The translations under genes were made by a program, and so were the position numbers. Below are positions 50,049-59,558 of a DNA stretch of 64,000 nt, in pieces. The notes below the pieces were generated by a model. That model did no database searches and was not told where the DNA came from. It saw nothing but the letters and a program-made list of their open reading frames with translations. The DNA lies in NCBI GenBank assembly GCA_017394705.1, contig JAFPXH010000006.1, positions 124,001 through 188,000 of the forward strand, read 5' to 3'. The DNA comes from Paludibacteraceae bacterium. Lineage in GTDB: Bacteria; Bacteroidota; Bacteroidia; Bacteroidales; Paludibacteraceae. Numbering within the stretch: the stretch's first letter is position 1; each line of letters opens with the position of its first letter.

Positions 50049-52412
50049 TTAATGGGCTTCCAGCCAGTTATGCCCCACCCCGCAGTCCGCTATAAGCGGC
50101 ACAGACAGGTGAACCACACTCTCCATCTCCGATACCACAATCTCGCGTACGCGCTCCACTTCGCTCTCCGGCACATTGAAATTGAGTTCATCGTGTACCT
50201 GCATGATCATCTGCGCCTTGAGTCCTTCCTCCTGAAGACGGCGATGGATGGCAATCATGGCAATCTTGATGATGTCCGCCGCAGTGCCCTGTATGGGGGC
50301 GTTGACGGCATTGCGCTCCGCAAAAGAACGCACCGTTGCATTATTGGACAGGATATCCGGCAGGTAACGTTTGCGGCCGAAGAGTGTCTCGGCGTACCCG
50401 CGAACGCGCGCTTTCTCTTTCTGACGCTCGATGAACTTAATTACCCCGGGGAACGCCGAGAAATAATCGTCGATGAGTTGACGTGCCTCGGCGCGAGGAC
50501 AGTCCAACTGCTGCGCCAGGCCGAAAGCCGAAATGCCGTAGATAATACCGAAATTGGCCGTCTTGGCCTTGCGGCGCTGGTCCTTCGTGATCTGTTCTAT
50601 CGGCAGCTTGAAGATACGCGCCGCCGTCGCTGCGTGAATATCCTGACCCGAACGGAAAGCCTGCAAGAGATGCTCGTCCTGGCTGAAATGCGCCAACAGA
50701 CGCAGCTCTATCTGACTGTAGTCGGCGCTGAGGAAAAGGCATCCCTCGTCGGGTATAACCGCCTCGCGTATCAGCTTGCCGCGCTCCGAACGAATGGGTA
50801 AGTTCTGCAAGTTCGGGTTACTGCTACTCAACCGCCCCGTTGCCGTCACTGTCTGGTTATACGTCGTGTGAATCTTTCCGTCTGCGGCAATGTACTCCGG
50901 CAGAGCGGCGATATACGTGGAGATCAGTTTCTTCAGTTCGCGGTACTCCAGGATAAGCCCTACTATCTCATGACGCTCTTTGAGGGCCATCAACACCTCC
51001 TCGGACGTCGAATATTGCCCCGTACGGGATTTCTTCGCCTTCTCGTCAATCTTCAGTTTTTCGAAGAGCAGTTCGCCTACCTGACGCGGACTGTTGATAT
51101 TAAACGGCTCGCCGGAGAGGGCGTAGATACGCTGTTCCAGCTCGTTCAGTTCAGCCGTCAGTCTTTGCTCCGCCTCCTTCAGTTTATCTACATCAAACCG
51201 CACTCCGGCCGCTTCCATCTCCCGCAGCACCGGGACCAACGGCAACTCCACATCGTTATAGAGATTCCATAGGTCCGTGTCCGCTTTGAGAGCCGTCCAG
51301 TTAGGTTCGCGTTCCGGATTGAACGCCACCTCCGGATTGAGGAGGTACTGACAAAGACGGTTCTCTATCGTGTCGTACTGAGAGCCGGCTTTGGTGCTCT
51401 CACTCGTTGGCCGGGAGTTATTTTCTCCACCGTCTTCCTCCGTAGAGGCAAAGAGGTCAAGCTGGTTGGGGTCTGTAGGCTTGCTTTTCTTCGCAGTAGG
51501 CGTAGTAGGAGCCGCAGGAGTTGCCGTTTGCGCCATCTCAGGGTGGGAGTACTCCAGTTTCTTGAGCAACGAACTGAACTCCAGTTCTCGGTACAGTTCC
51601 GCAAGGGCTTGCACATTCGGCTCTTTGCGCGTCAACTGCGCCTCGTCCAGCGTTACCGGCACATCGGTGCGGATGGTGGCAAGGAAACGGGAGAACCGGA
51701 TATTCTCCACCTGACTCTCCACTTTCTGCCGCAGTGCGCCCTTGATCTGGTCAGTATTGGCAAGCATGTTATCTATCGAACCGAACTGCGCCAACAGGGC
51801 TATAGCCGTCTTCTCCCCCACTCCTTTACAACCGGGTATATTATCGCTGGCATCGCCCATAAGACCCAGCAAATCAATCACTTGCTCCTTGCGCTGCAAT
51901 CCGTATTTCTCGCATACCTCTTTGGGCCCCATCAGTTCGAAGCCTCCCGTATGACGCGGACGGTACATGAATATATGGTCCGATACCAACTGGCCGTAGT
52001 CCTTGTCCGGCGTGGCCATATAGACCTCAAAGCCGGCTTTCTCGCCTTGTAAGGACAGTGTACCGATAACGTCATCCGCCTCGAATCCCGGCACTTCATA
52101 CACAGCGATATTCATCGCCTCCAGCAGTCTTTTGATGACCGGCACCGCCTTGCGTATATCCTCCGGCGTCTCTTCGCGCTGGGCTTTGTACTGCTCATAC
52201 GCCTCATGACGAAACGTACCGCCCTTGGGGTCAAAAGCCACGCCCACATGGGTCGGGTTGATTTTCTTGAGCAAATCATCCAGCGTGACAGCAAAGCCGA
52301 AAATAGCGGAGGTGTTATCTCCGCGACTGTTCATACGCGGAGCGCGGATAAAAGCATAGTACGCCCGGAAAATCATCGCATAGGCGTCAATAAGAAGAAG
52401 CTTGGGGGTCAT
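50049..52412 (-). CDS. polA: DNA polymerase I, lacking a recognisable 3'-5' exonuclease domain
   Basis: 787 residues against about 930 in most relatives. The 5' nuclease domain is complete (1-290: GFEADDVIGTLS near 109, GDASDNIPGCKGVGEKTA near 186). The polymerase domain is complete: motif A SADYSQIELRLLAHFSQD, motif B RRKAKTANFGIIYGISAFG, motif C QVHDELNF. Between them, residues 290-385 are a Pro/Thr/Ser-rich linker and a remnant (QYDTIENRLCQYLLNPE) of the 3'-5' exonuclease region; its DxE active-site motif is gone. The enzyme should do repair and Okazaki-fragment processing without proofreading. Confidence 0.94.
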   Translation of the reverse strand: MTPKLLLIDAYAMIFRAYYAFIRAPRMNSRGDNTSAIFGFAVTLDDLLKKINPTHVGVAFDPKGGTFRHEAYEQYKAQREETPEDIRKAVPVIKRLLEAMNIAVYEVPGFEADDVIGTLSLQGEKAGFEVYMATPDKDYGQLVSDHIFMYRPRHTGGFELMGPKEVCEKYGLQRKEQVIDLLGLMGDASDNIPGCKGVGEKTAIALLAQFGSIDNMLANTDQIKGALRQKVESQVENIRFSRFLATIRTDVPVTLDEAQLTRKEPNVQALAELYRELEFSSLLKKLEYSHPEMAQTATPAAPTTPTAKKSKPTDPNQLDLFASTEEDGGENNSRPTSESTKAGSQYDTIENRLCQYLLNPEVAFNPEREPNWTALKADTDLWNLYNDVELPLVPVLREMEAAGVRFDVDKLKEAEQRLTAELNELEQRIYALSGEPFNINSPRQVGELLFEKLKIDEKAKKSRTGQYSTSEEVLMALKERHEIVGLILEYRELKKLISTYIAALPEYIAADGKIHTTYNQTVTATGRLSSSNPNLQNLPIRSERGKLIREAVIPDEGCLFLSADYSQIELRLLAHFSQDEHLLQAFRSGQDIHAATAARIFKLPIEQITKDQRRKAKTANFGIIYGISAFGLAQQLDCPRAEARQLIDDYFSAFPGVIKFIERQKEKARVRGYAETLFGRKRYLPDILSNNATVRSFAERNAVNAPIQGTAADIIKIAMIAIHRRLQEEGLKAQMIMQVHDELNFNVPESEVERVREIVVSEMESVVHLSVPLIADCGVGHNWLEAH

Positions 52413-52415
52413 TTG

Positions 52416-52457
52416 AGATTTTATATTTTAGATTTAAGATTTTAGATTTGAGATTTA
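52416..52457. repeat. Heptanucleotide array between ung and polA (6 units)
   Basis: agatttt, atatttt, agattta, agatttt, agatttg, agattta: six contiguous units filling the spacer and running into the ung stop codon. Confidence 0.93.
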
Positions 52458-53117
52458 CCATTGTATCGGCGCAAAGCCGTTCTTAATCAGATAATTATTC
52501 GCAGCACTGAAATGTCCACAGCCGTCAAAGCCCCGATAGACGGACAACGGCGAGGGGTGCGATGTCTGCAGTACCAGATGTTTCTTTCGGTCGATAAACT
52601 GCCCTTTGCGCTGGGCATACGAACCCCAGAGCATAAAGACCAGATGTTCGCGCTCTTTATTCAGCGCCGCGATGGCTGCGTCGGTCAACTCTTCCCATCC
52701 TTTGCCTTGATGACTGCCCGCTTTGTGAGCCTCCACGGTAAGCGTAGCGTTGAGCAGCAAAACGCCTTGTTCCGCCCATCGGCGCAGGTCTCCGCTCTGA
52801 GGGATAGGAGTACCCAAGTCACGGTGAATCTCTTTGTATATATTCACCAGCGAAGGCGGTACTTGCACCCCCTCCGGCACAGAGAAACTAAGCCCCATCG
52901 CCTGGCCGGGCTCGTGATAAGGGTCTTGGCCGATGATGACCACACGCACCTTATCGAACGGACACGAGTCAAACGCATTAAAAATCAGACCAGCGGGCGG
53001 AAAGCACCGACGGGTCTGATATTGTTGGCGCACATACTGAGTGAGGAGTTCGAAATAGGGTTTGTCAAACTCCGTCTGTAATACGTGTTGCCAAGATGGG
53101 TCTATTCGTACTTGCAT
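52455..53117 (-). CDS. ung: Uracil-DNA glycosylase, family 1
   Basis: 220 residues. GQDPYHEPGQAMGLSFSVPE near 64-83 carries catalytic Asp65; HPSPLSVYRGF near 190 is the DNA-intercalation loop with the active His. Standard Ung size. It excises uracil from DNA. One base overlaps the queA stop codon (53117), so the two are coupled. Confidence 0.96.
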   Translation of the reverse strand: MQVRIDPSWQHVLQTEFDKPYFELLTQYVRQQYQTRRCFPPAGLIFNAFDSCPFDKVRVVIIGQDPYHEPGQAMGLSFSVPEGVQVPPSLVNIYKEIHRDLGTPIPQSGDLRRWAEQGVLLLNATLTVEAHKAGSHQGKGWEELTDAAIAALNKEREHLVFMLWGSYAQRKGQFIDRKKHLVLQTSHPSPLSVYRGFDGCGHFSAANNYLIKNGFAPIQW

Positions 53118-54238
53118 TAGTCAACAATCAACATCGCATCGCCGTAGTCGCCGAAACGGTAACCCTCTTCTACCGCTACCTCGTAGGCATGCATCGTCTC
53201 TTCGTAACCGCCGAAAGCCGCTGCCATCAACAACTGGCTCGATTGCGGCATATAGAAATTAACGAAGAACGAATTAGCCACAGAGAAACGGTAAGGCGGA
53301 TAAATGAATTTATTGGTCCATCCGTCATACGGTTTGAGCAGTCCGTTGGTGCCGGCTACGTGTTCCAGTGCGCGCATCACCTCCGTGCCCACTGCACATA
53401 CACGGCGGGCCTCGTCATGAGCTTTGTTTACCGCGTTCGTCATGGGCTCCGGCAGGATAATCTGTTCGCTCTCCATCTTGTTTTTCGTCAGGTCTTCCAC
53501 ATCTATATCCTTGAAAATACCCAGCGACACATGGCTGGTCATGAACGCCGTCTCTATACCTTTGATCTCCATGCGTTTGAGAAGCTGTTTGGAGAAATGG
53601 AGACCCGATGCCGGCGCAGCTACGGCACCCACTTTATCGGCAAATATCGTTTGATAACGCTCATTATCCATCTCACGAACCGGTTGGTCACGGAAAATCT
53701 GCTCGTACGCAATCTCTGTCTGGGCATCCATCGGACGACGGATATATTTCGGCAGCGGAGCATTTCCCAGCGCATACAAACGCGGGACAAACTCCTCATT
53801 GTCATAGTCCGTCAGAAAGCGGAACGTACGACCACGGCTCGTCGTGTTGTCTATCACCTCCGCCACGATAGACGAGTCCGCCTCGAACGTCAGTTTGTTA
53901 CCGATACGAATCTTGCGCGCAGGCTCGACCAGCACATCCCAGTAACGCAGACGGTGACTCAACTCACGCAGCAGGAACACCTCGATTAACGCGTTCGTCT
54001 TCTCCTTATGACCCCAGAGACGGGCAGGGAACACCTTGGTATCATTGAGGATGAACAAATCGCCCTCATCGAAATACTCCACAAGGTCCGTCACTTTCTT
54101 ATGCTCTATCTCTCCCGTCTTGCGATGGAGTACCATCATACGTGCTTCGTCGCGATAAGAAGCGGGGTACTGAGCAATCAATTCTTCAGGCAGTCTAAAC
54201 TTAAACTGACTGAGTTTCATATCATTGGTTTTGTACAT
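53117..54238 (-). CDS. queA: S-adenosylmethionine:tRNA ribosyltransferase-isomerase
   Basis: 373 residues. KFRLPEELIAQYPASYRDEA at the start, FILNDTKVFPARLWG near 82, and PASGLHFSKQLL near 214 are QueA signatures. It forms epoxyqueuosine in tRNA. The start at 54238 lies 4 bp after the truB stop; the Met at 54220 (MKLSQFKF) matches the family start better and may be the true one. Part of the truB-queA-ung-polA run. Confidence 0.94.
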   Translation of the reverse strand: MYKTNDMKLSQFKFRLPEELIAQYPASYRDEARMMVLHRKTGEIEHKKVTDLVEYFDEGDLFILNDTKVFPARLWGHKEKTNALIEVFLLRELSHRLRYWDVLVEPARKIRIGNKLTFEADSSIVAEVIDNTTSRGRTFRFLTDYDNEEFVPRLYALGNAPLPKYIRRPMDAQTEIAYEQIFRDQPVREMDNERYQTIFADKVGAVAAPASGLHFSKQLLKRMEIKGIETAFMTSHVSLGIFKDIDVEDLTKNKMESEQIILPEPMTNAVNKAHDEARRVCAVGTEVMRALEHVAGTNGLLKPYDGWTNKFIYPPYRFSVANSFFVNFYMPQSSQLLMAAAFGGYEETMHAYEVAVEEGYRFGDYGDAMLIVD

Positions 54239-54242
54239 AGTC

Positions 54243-54962
54243 TTAGTTGCGTTCCGTTTTCAGCTCTCTGTATTCAGTATTCAGTTTTTCAAGGAATTGG
54301 TCTATCGTCATGCAGTCCTCAACGCGGGTATTACCTACTCGGGTCCGACGCAATGCTGTCAGATGGGCACCCGAACCCAGTTTCTCGCCGATATCACGGG
54401 CCAGCGCGCGGATATAAGTTCCCTTCGAGCATACCACGCGGATGGTCAGTTGCATCGTCTCGGCGTCAAAAGACAGCACTTCTATCTCATCTATCACCAG
54501 TAACCGCGGTTTGAGTTCCACCTCTTCTCCCTTTCGGGCGAACTCGTAGGCTCTCTTGCCGTTGATCTGAATAGCAGAGAAAGCCGGAGGGGTCTGCCAC
54601 TGTTCGCCCATAAAGAGCGGAATAGTCTTGTCTATCAGTTCGCGGGTTATATGCGCCGTCGGATAAGTCGCATCTACCGCTTTTTCCAAATCGTACGAAG
54701 GAGTCGTGGCGCCTAACTGCAACGTGGCTACATATTCCTTCACATCCGCCTGTAGTTGGTCGATGAGCTTCGTCTTTCTGCCCGTACAGATGATGACCAC
54801 ACCCGTCGCCAAGGGGTCCAGCGTGCCGGAATGACCCACTTTCAATTTCTTCTGACCCAACACGCGGCAGAGGTTATACCGCACTTTGGCCACCAAGTCA
54901 AATGACGTCCAGTGTAGCGGCTTGTCGAACGCCAGCACTTCACCCCCTACAAAATCCCACAT
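54243..54962 (-). CDS. truB: tRNA pseudouridine-55 synthase
   Basis: 239 residues. VGHSGTLDPLATGVVIICTG contains catalytic Asp49; KPLHWTSFDLVAKVR and GTYIRALARDIGEKLG near 160 are also conserved. It makes the T-loop pseudouridine in tRNAs. The last residues (LNTEYRELKTERN) are encoded by a 7-bp array, giving a repetitive charged tail. The uppP stop is one base upstream. Confidence 0.95.
   Translation of the reverse strand: MWDFVGGEVLAFDKPLHWTSFDLVAKVRYNLCRVLGQKKLKVGHSGTLDPLATGVVIICTGRKTKLIDQLQADVKEYVATLQLGATTPSYDLEKAVDATYPTAHITRELIDKTIPLFMGEQWQTPPAFSAIQINGKRAYEFARKGEEVELKPRLLVIDEIEVLSFDAETMQLTIRVVCSKGTYIRALARDIGEKLGSGAHLTALRRTRVGNTRVEDCMTIDQFLEKLNTEYRELKTERN
54256..54290. repeat. Heptanucleotide array at the truB 3' end (5 units)
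   Basis: gttttca, gctctct, gtattca, gtattca, gtttttc. In frame; encodes the C-terminal tail KLNTEYRELKTE. Confidence 0.8.
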
Positions 54963-54963
54963 C

Positions 54964-55770
54964 TCAACAAACAGTCGCTATTATCGTTGCCGTGCCGACG
55001 AGGGCGCAGTACAACGCGAACCACACCAAGCGTTGACGACGAACTATCTCTATCATAAAGCGACAGGCGAAACAACCCGTGGCAAACGCGGCTACGAAAC
55101 CTACTATCGCCGGCACAAGACCTAACTCACTCGTCAACTCGCCTTGCAGCAACTTGAGACCATCCAGCAACGCCTCGCCGAGGATGGGAATCAGCACCAT
55201 CAGGAACGAGAACTGCGCCACACTCTCTTTCTTCACGCCGCACAGCAGACCTGTCGCGATAGTTGTGCCCGAACGGCTCAGACCGGGTAAAACGGCGCAC
55301 GCTTGGGCGATACCGATGATGATTGCATCTTTATAGCCCACTTCATGACCCGCATTCTGACGACGTTTCTGCAGCCACTCGCTCAACGCCAGTAAACAGG
55401 CGGTAATCAACAGGCAAATACCTACAAGCAATAGACCGTTACCGAAGAAAGACTCCACCTGGTCCTTGAAAAACATACCGACGATAAACACCGGAATCAT
55501 AGACACCAGGATCTTCGCCACATAGTCTTTCTCCGCGTTCCAGCGCAGCGATGTAAACGTACCGCGGAAGAGTTGCGCCACTTCCCGCCATAACACCACC
55601 AGCGTCGAGAGAACCGTCGCCGCATGAACAACAATCGCAAACGTAAGGTTCTCCTCGCCCGATGTGCCCAATAAAGCTTGCCCTATCTCCAGATGACCCG
55701 AAGACGAAACGGGCAGAAACTCCGTCAAACCCTGAACAATGCCTAATATGAGTGCCTGTAACCAACTCAT
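54964..55770 (-). CDS. uppP: Undecaprenyl-diphosphatase
   Basis: 268 residues with about seven or eight hydrophobic helices. [20 protein letters not shown] near 16-35 and [18 protein letters not shown] near 160 are the two active-site motifs of UppP/BacA. It recycles undecaprenyl diphosphate, the carrier for peptidoglycan and the surface glycans made by genes at 1-10 kb. It overlaps the DUF3098 gene by 4 bp. Confidence 0.96.
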   Translation of the reverse strand: MSWLQALILGIVQGLTEFLPVSSSGHLEIGQALLGTSGEENLTFAIVVHAATVLSTLVVLWREVAQLFRGTFTSLRWNAEKDYVAKILVSMIPVFIVGMFFKDQVESFFGNGLLLVGICLLITACLLALSEWLQKRRQNAGHEVGYKDAIIIGIAQACAVLPGLSRSGTTIATGLLCGVKKESVAQFSFLMVLIPILGEALLDGLKLLQGELTSELGLVPAIVGFVAAFATGCFACRFMIEIVRRQRLVWFALYCALVGTATIIATVC

Positions 55771-55982
55771 TTCTTCTTACCGCGGAATAAGATGGCTACA
55801 ATCATGCACACAAAGCCGAAAAGAGAAATCATCGGCCCTACTGTGATACGACGAACCGAAAAAATATCGGGATTATACTCCTCTCCGGACGGGGCTCCAA
55901 TCATCAGACAGAAACCCACCACAATAATCACAAACGATATAGCGATGAGGATAAGATTCAATTTTGGTAAAGTCTGTTTCAT
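55767..55982 (-). CDS. DUF3098 small membrane protein
   Basis: 71 residues with two transmembrane helices ([20 protein letters not shown] and [19 protein letters not shown]) and the loop [14 protein letters not shown], typical of DUF3098. The family is found between ftsX and uppP in Bacteroidota; its function is unknown. The start is preceded by one copy of a 25-bp repeat. Confidence 0.92.
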   Translation of the reverse strand: MKQTLPKLNLILIAISFVIIVVGFCLMIGAPSGEEYNPDIFSVRRITVGPMISLFGFVCMIVAILFRGKKK

Positions 55983-55986
55983 ATCA

Positions 55987-56011
55987 AAAAAATGTACGAT
56001 TATTAAGATTT
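55987..56011. repeat. 25-bp direct repeat, copy 1
   Basis: Contains aatgtacgattattaagatt; identical to 56093-56117, 106 bp apart. This copy lies directly before the DUF3098 start. Confidence 0.93.
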
Positions 56012-56092
56012 TGCCGCTACGGAGGCATTAGGCACTTTTTCCCTACTCTTTTCGGACTAATTACCTGTTAACAAACAACGGATTTTCACCCC

Positions 56093-56117
56093 AAAAAATG
56101 TACGATTATTAAGATTT
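56093..56117. repeat. 25-bp direct repeat, copy 2
   Basis: Abuts the ftsX stop codon at 56118. Together the copies flank an 81-bp spacer in the ftsX-DUF3098 gap. Confidence 0.93.
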
Positions 56118-56978
56118 CTAAATTTCGTACAATGAGTTATTATCCATGCGGATGTACCGTCCGGTGGCTATCAGCGATGCAAAAAGTGTTATCAGCAAAC
56201 CCGACAACAGGACCACCGCCGATACAAACGCTATATTCGTCCACGTCAACGGGAAGAGCAATACTCCCAAGCGCGTCTCCACATAATACACCACGCCGCT
56301 CAGCACCGCCAGTGCTACCAAACCGGACATAAAGCCCATAAACATATTACGCAGCACAAACGGACGGCGTGTCACCCACGACGTAGCACCTACGAGCGTC
56401 ATCGTATTCAGTAAGAAGCGCTTCGAGTATATCTGTAAGCGGATGGTGTTGACTATCAGAACCATCGACACCAGCAGCAGAACCAGCGCCACTATCAGCA
56501 GGATAAGAGACAACTCATGCACATTGCTGCTCATCAGGTCGGCCAGATCACGAGGATAAATAACCTCCGATACATAAGGCAACGCCTGTAACTGCTCAGC
56601 TAATACCGCCAAACTGTCCGGATGGCTGTACACATCCGTCGGATGAATCTCATAACTGGCAGACAATGGATTATAGCCCAGGAAAGCCGACGGGTCTTCA
56701 CCCAGAGACGCTATATGTTCCTCCAACGCTTGCTCTTTGGATACATACTTATACCCGCTGCAACTCTCGCCGGAAGACAAAATCTTCTCCAAACGCGCGC
56801 ATTGCGTGCTATCCGCTTCTTCTGTTAACACGGCGGTAATCGTCATGTTCTCGCGCATGCGCGTAACAAGCGCTCCTGCTGAAAGCAGGAGCACACATTC
56901 CAAGCCGATAAGGCATAACACCAACGACACACTTACCGCGGCCGTCAGGTAGGAATTACGAAAATGATGCTTGCGCAT
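56118..56978 (-). CDS. ftsX: Cell-division ABC transporter permease-like protein FtsX
   Basis: 286 residues with four transmembrane helices (20-42, about 155-180, 205-230, 255-278) and a large periplasmic domain between the first two. LSLILLIVALVLLLVSMVLI and the VNTIRLQIYSKRFLLNTMTLVGAT region match FtsX, which with FtsE activates septal peptidoglycan hydrolases. No ftsE is nearby. Overlaps the gldN stop by one base, physically tying division and secretion genes. Confidence 0.94.
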   Translation of the reverse strand: MRKHHFRNSYLTAAVSVSLVLCLIGLECVLLLSAGALVTRMRENMTITAVLTEEADSTQCARLEKILSSGESCSGYKYVSKEQALEEHIASLGEDPSAFLGYNPLSASYEIHPTDVYSHPDSLAVLAEQLQALPYVSEVIYPRDLADLMSSNVHELSLILLIVALVLLLVSMVLIVNTIRLQIYSKRFLLNTMTLVGATSWVTRRPFVLRNMFMGFMSGLVALAVLSGVVYYVETRLGVLLFPLTWTNIAFVSAVVLLSGLLITLFASLIATGRYIRMDNNSLYEI

Positions 56979-57925
56979 TAATACTCCCAGAGGTCCTGTT
57001 CGAAATTAAGTAACTCCGTTGCGATGCGATCTTGCTCTTTTCTCACCTCCTCCTCTGTGCCGGCATAATCAGGTATCCAACGGTTGTACATGTTACCCTC
57101 ACCTACGATATAAGACGTGAACAGACGTTTCTGGAAGAACTCGTCGAACGTAACACGCTTTACCTCGTTGCGGTTAGGAATAGCGTACTGCATAGCCATA
57201 TACGGACGCAAGGCATCGAATGGAATCCAGAACATGATCGACTCACGCAGCGACTGCATGATATTGGAATTATCGCGCGTCGAAATCTTATCAGACTGAA
57301 GCGGAGCGATAGCCATAATCTTGGTATGCAGACGAGACGTGTGCTTGTCGAAGAACACCACTTCCTGAATGAGGTACTTCAACTGGTTCTTAACCAGTTT
57401 CTCAAACGGATAGAAGTGGAACGATAACTCATCGGCAATACTGTCATAGTGAACCAACATAGCATCCGAACTCGTGATGTCGAAGTGGGTCGGGTCATCC
57501 GAATAGTCTGCCAGAGGATCGTCTGCCATGAACATCGTCGGGATAGATGCAGGAGCAATAGGAGCTTGCTTGAAATCAGGCTTGATTGTCTCCATGTTCT
57601 TCTCGTAAATAGGAAGACCGTCTACCACAGCATCCGTTATCACCTTGAATAAGTTACGATAGTCCGCGTCATCCGACTTCGTCGGGAAATAGAGCTGATA
57701 GTTCTGTTTGTAACGCATATCAATGATGCGATAGATATAACGCGACCAGATGACATCATCTATGCGGTGATCTACCATCACAATCGTGTCATGCGCTTGC
57801 GAGAACTCCTCGGTTTGGATACGCGCACTTCCCACCTCGTCAAAGAACGAGATTACGCGATGTTGTGCCTGAGCACTTACCATGCCCAGCAATAAACATG
57901 CGATAATACTAAGTTTCTTTATCAT
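56978..57925 (-). CDS. gldN: Type IX secretion protein GldN/PorN
   Basis: 315 residues with a signal peptide (KKLSIIACLLLGMVSAQA). DDVIWSRYIYRIIDMRYKQN near 57 and VTFDEFFQKRLFTSYIVGEG near 258 are characteristic of GldN/PorN. In known systems PorN forms a periplasmic ring with lipoprotein PorK and contacts PorM. Located 12 bp downstream of gldM. Confidence 0.95.
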   Translation of the reverse strand: MIKKLSIIACLLLGMVSAQAQHRVISFFDEVGSARIQTEEFSQAHDTIVMVDHRIDDVIWSRYIYRIIDMRYKQNYQLYFPTKSDDADYRNLFKVITDAVVDGLPIYEKNMETIKPDFKQAPIAPASIPTMFMADDPLADYSDDPTHFDITSSDAMLVHYDSIADELSFHFYPFEKLVKNQLKYLIQEVVFFDKHTSRLHTKIMAIAPLQSDKISTRDNSNIMQSLRESIMFWIPFDALRPYMAMQYAIPNRNEVKRVTFDEFFQKRLFTSYIVGEGNMYNRWIPDYAGTEEEVRKEQDRIATELLNFEQDLWEY

Positions 57926-57937
57926 ATTCGTTAAGTA

Positions 57938-59506
57938 TTAATTCAGTGATAGAGGAATAGGTGACAAACGGGTTTCCTTGCCGTCCGGACCCTTCGCACG
58001 GATATCCGTGATAACCACGATCGCACCCATTTTCAGTTTCTCCAGACGACTGCGCTGATCCGCTGTGAACTTGTTGCCACGAGCCTCGGTCAACACGCCG
58101 TTGATATTAACCTTGAAACTGGTAATCTGGTACGGCAAATCCAGCAATCCGTCCGGACCGTACGATGCAATAACCGTTGCTCCACCGTTCAGCAAAGCTC
58201 CACGGGATATATTGCCATCCGAATACTCTTTCTCGCCGGACTTGAAGTAAGCACCCGGTTTCGGCAGAGCTTTCACACGATAGTCTTTACTTCCCATCGG
58301 TTGCATGCGACCATCCAACTCAGCAGATACAGAGATCGTTACTGTCTTGGAGCCGTCACCCGGCTTGATAATCCACAGACCTCCCTGCTGACGAACAGCA
58401 GCTCCGCTCACGTTCACTTTCACTTTGTCGTTCGATACACCCGGCACAGAAATAGAGAACTTGTTGTCATAACCGCGGTACATAATATTCAGATCGGTAT
58501 TCGAAATAGTTACGGCCGGCTCACCTACGCTATACTCGCTCGAGAACGGCAGATTCTCCATCTCACCCGTTGACGGGTTCTGGAAGGCAATCCAACCGGA
58601 GTATTTCTTCAAACCTACACCCGAAGCGGATACTTCATATATACCTTGGTCGTTAATGCGCTGCCCCTCGATATAATACTCAGGAGTCTGCGTGGAGTCG
58701 ATAGCCGCCAGAATAATCTTGGCTGAGTATTTACCACCACGAATCACATAGTTCGAATTCGGTATCACGTACGCGTTCAGTTTATTTACGCGCAAGTCAC
58801 CCGCGTCCGTGCGATCCATCAGGTATTGAACCAACTGGCTCTCGGTCGAACGTACATCATTCTGCATCTTGGTCAAAATAGTAATCGAAGCGCCTACCGG
58901 CATACCATCAAAGATGGCTACTTCCCAGTCGCATGAGTCTTTCTCATGCGCATTGTAACCGCGCTCAGTAGCTAAGTTCTGGAGAATGGCATTGCGTAAC
59001 TCAGCGTCTGCCTCTACCAGACTGGCTGCATAATCGCGATAGTAAGCCACTACTTGCTTAAGAATAGCACCATTGCCTTGTACTATCGCATACTGACCTG
59101 TCACATCCAGATTGGAATTACCCTCTATATGACGGGTCGGATCGCCTTCTGTAGCGCGACGAGCTTCTACTTTCTTACGACCATCCGCCAGCAAAGCTAT
59201 CTGCTCCTTGAAATTCTGAATATAGTTATACAGTGAATCAGCACGTAATTGCACCTCGGTCGCTTTGTCAAACCACTCTTGCGTCTTCTCAGGGTTATCG
59301 GCGTTAGCCGACTTAAAATCCTTATAGAGCTGCGCATTTCGTTTGTCCGTCGCTTCGATAGAGGAGTGTAGACTGTTGTCCACCAATGTAAAACCATTCA
59401 AGATATCCGTACTTACGTTCAACGCCAACATGGCGGTGAGCACCAAGTACATCATACCAATCATTTTTTGTCTCGGGGTTTCCGGACAGTTTTTTGCTCC
59501 ACTCAT
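57938..59506 (-). CDS. gldM: Type IX secretion motor protein GldM/PorM
   Basis: 522 residues. One N-terminal transmembrane helix (MIGMMYLVLTAMLALNVSTD) is followed by a long periplasmic part with helical bundle and beta domains (NLNIMYRGYDNKFSISVPGV near 337). It begins MSGAKNCPETPRQKM, the conserved cytoplasmic start. With GldL it forms the proton-driven rotary motor and transmits torque to the GldKN ring. Confidence 0.96.
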   Translation of the reverse strand: MSGAKNCPETPRQKMIGMMYLVLTAMLALNVSTDILNGFTLVDNSLHSSIEATDKRNAQLYKDFKSANADNPEKTQEWFDKATEVQLRADSLYNYIQNFKEQIALLADGRKKVEARRATEGDPTRHIEGNSNLDVTGQYAIVQGNGAILKQVVAYYRDYAASLVEADAELRNAILQNLATERGYNAHEKDSCDWEVAIFDGMPVGASITILTKMQNDVRSTESQLVQYLMDRTDAGDLRVNKLNAYVIPNSNYVIRGGKYSAKIILAAIDSTQTPEYYIEGQRINDQGIYEVSASGVGLKKYSGWIAFQNPSTGEMENLPFSSEYSVGEPAVTISNTDLNIMYRGYDNKFSISVPGVSNDKVKVNVSGAAVRQQGGLWIIKPGDGSKTVTISVSAELDGRMQPMGSKDYRVKALPKPGAYFKSGEKEYSDGNISRGALLNGGATVIASYGPDGLLDLPYQITSFKVNINGVLTEARGNKFTADQRSRLEKLKMGAIVVITDIRAKGPDGKETRLSPIPLSLN

Positions 59507-59558
59507 TGCTGAAGTGTTTAAATGATTTCTACTTTCTTAATCTGTTTTGCGTTACTCC

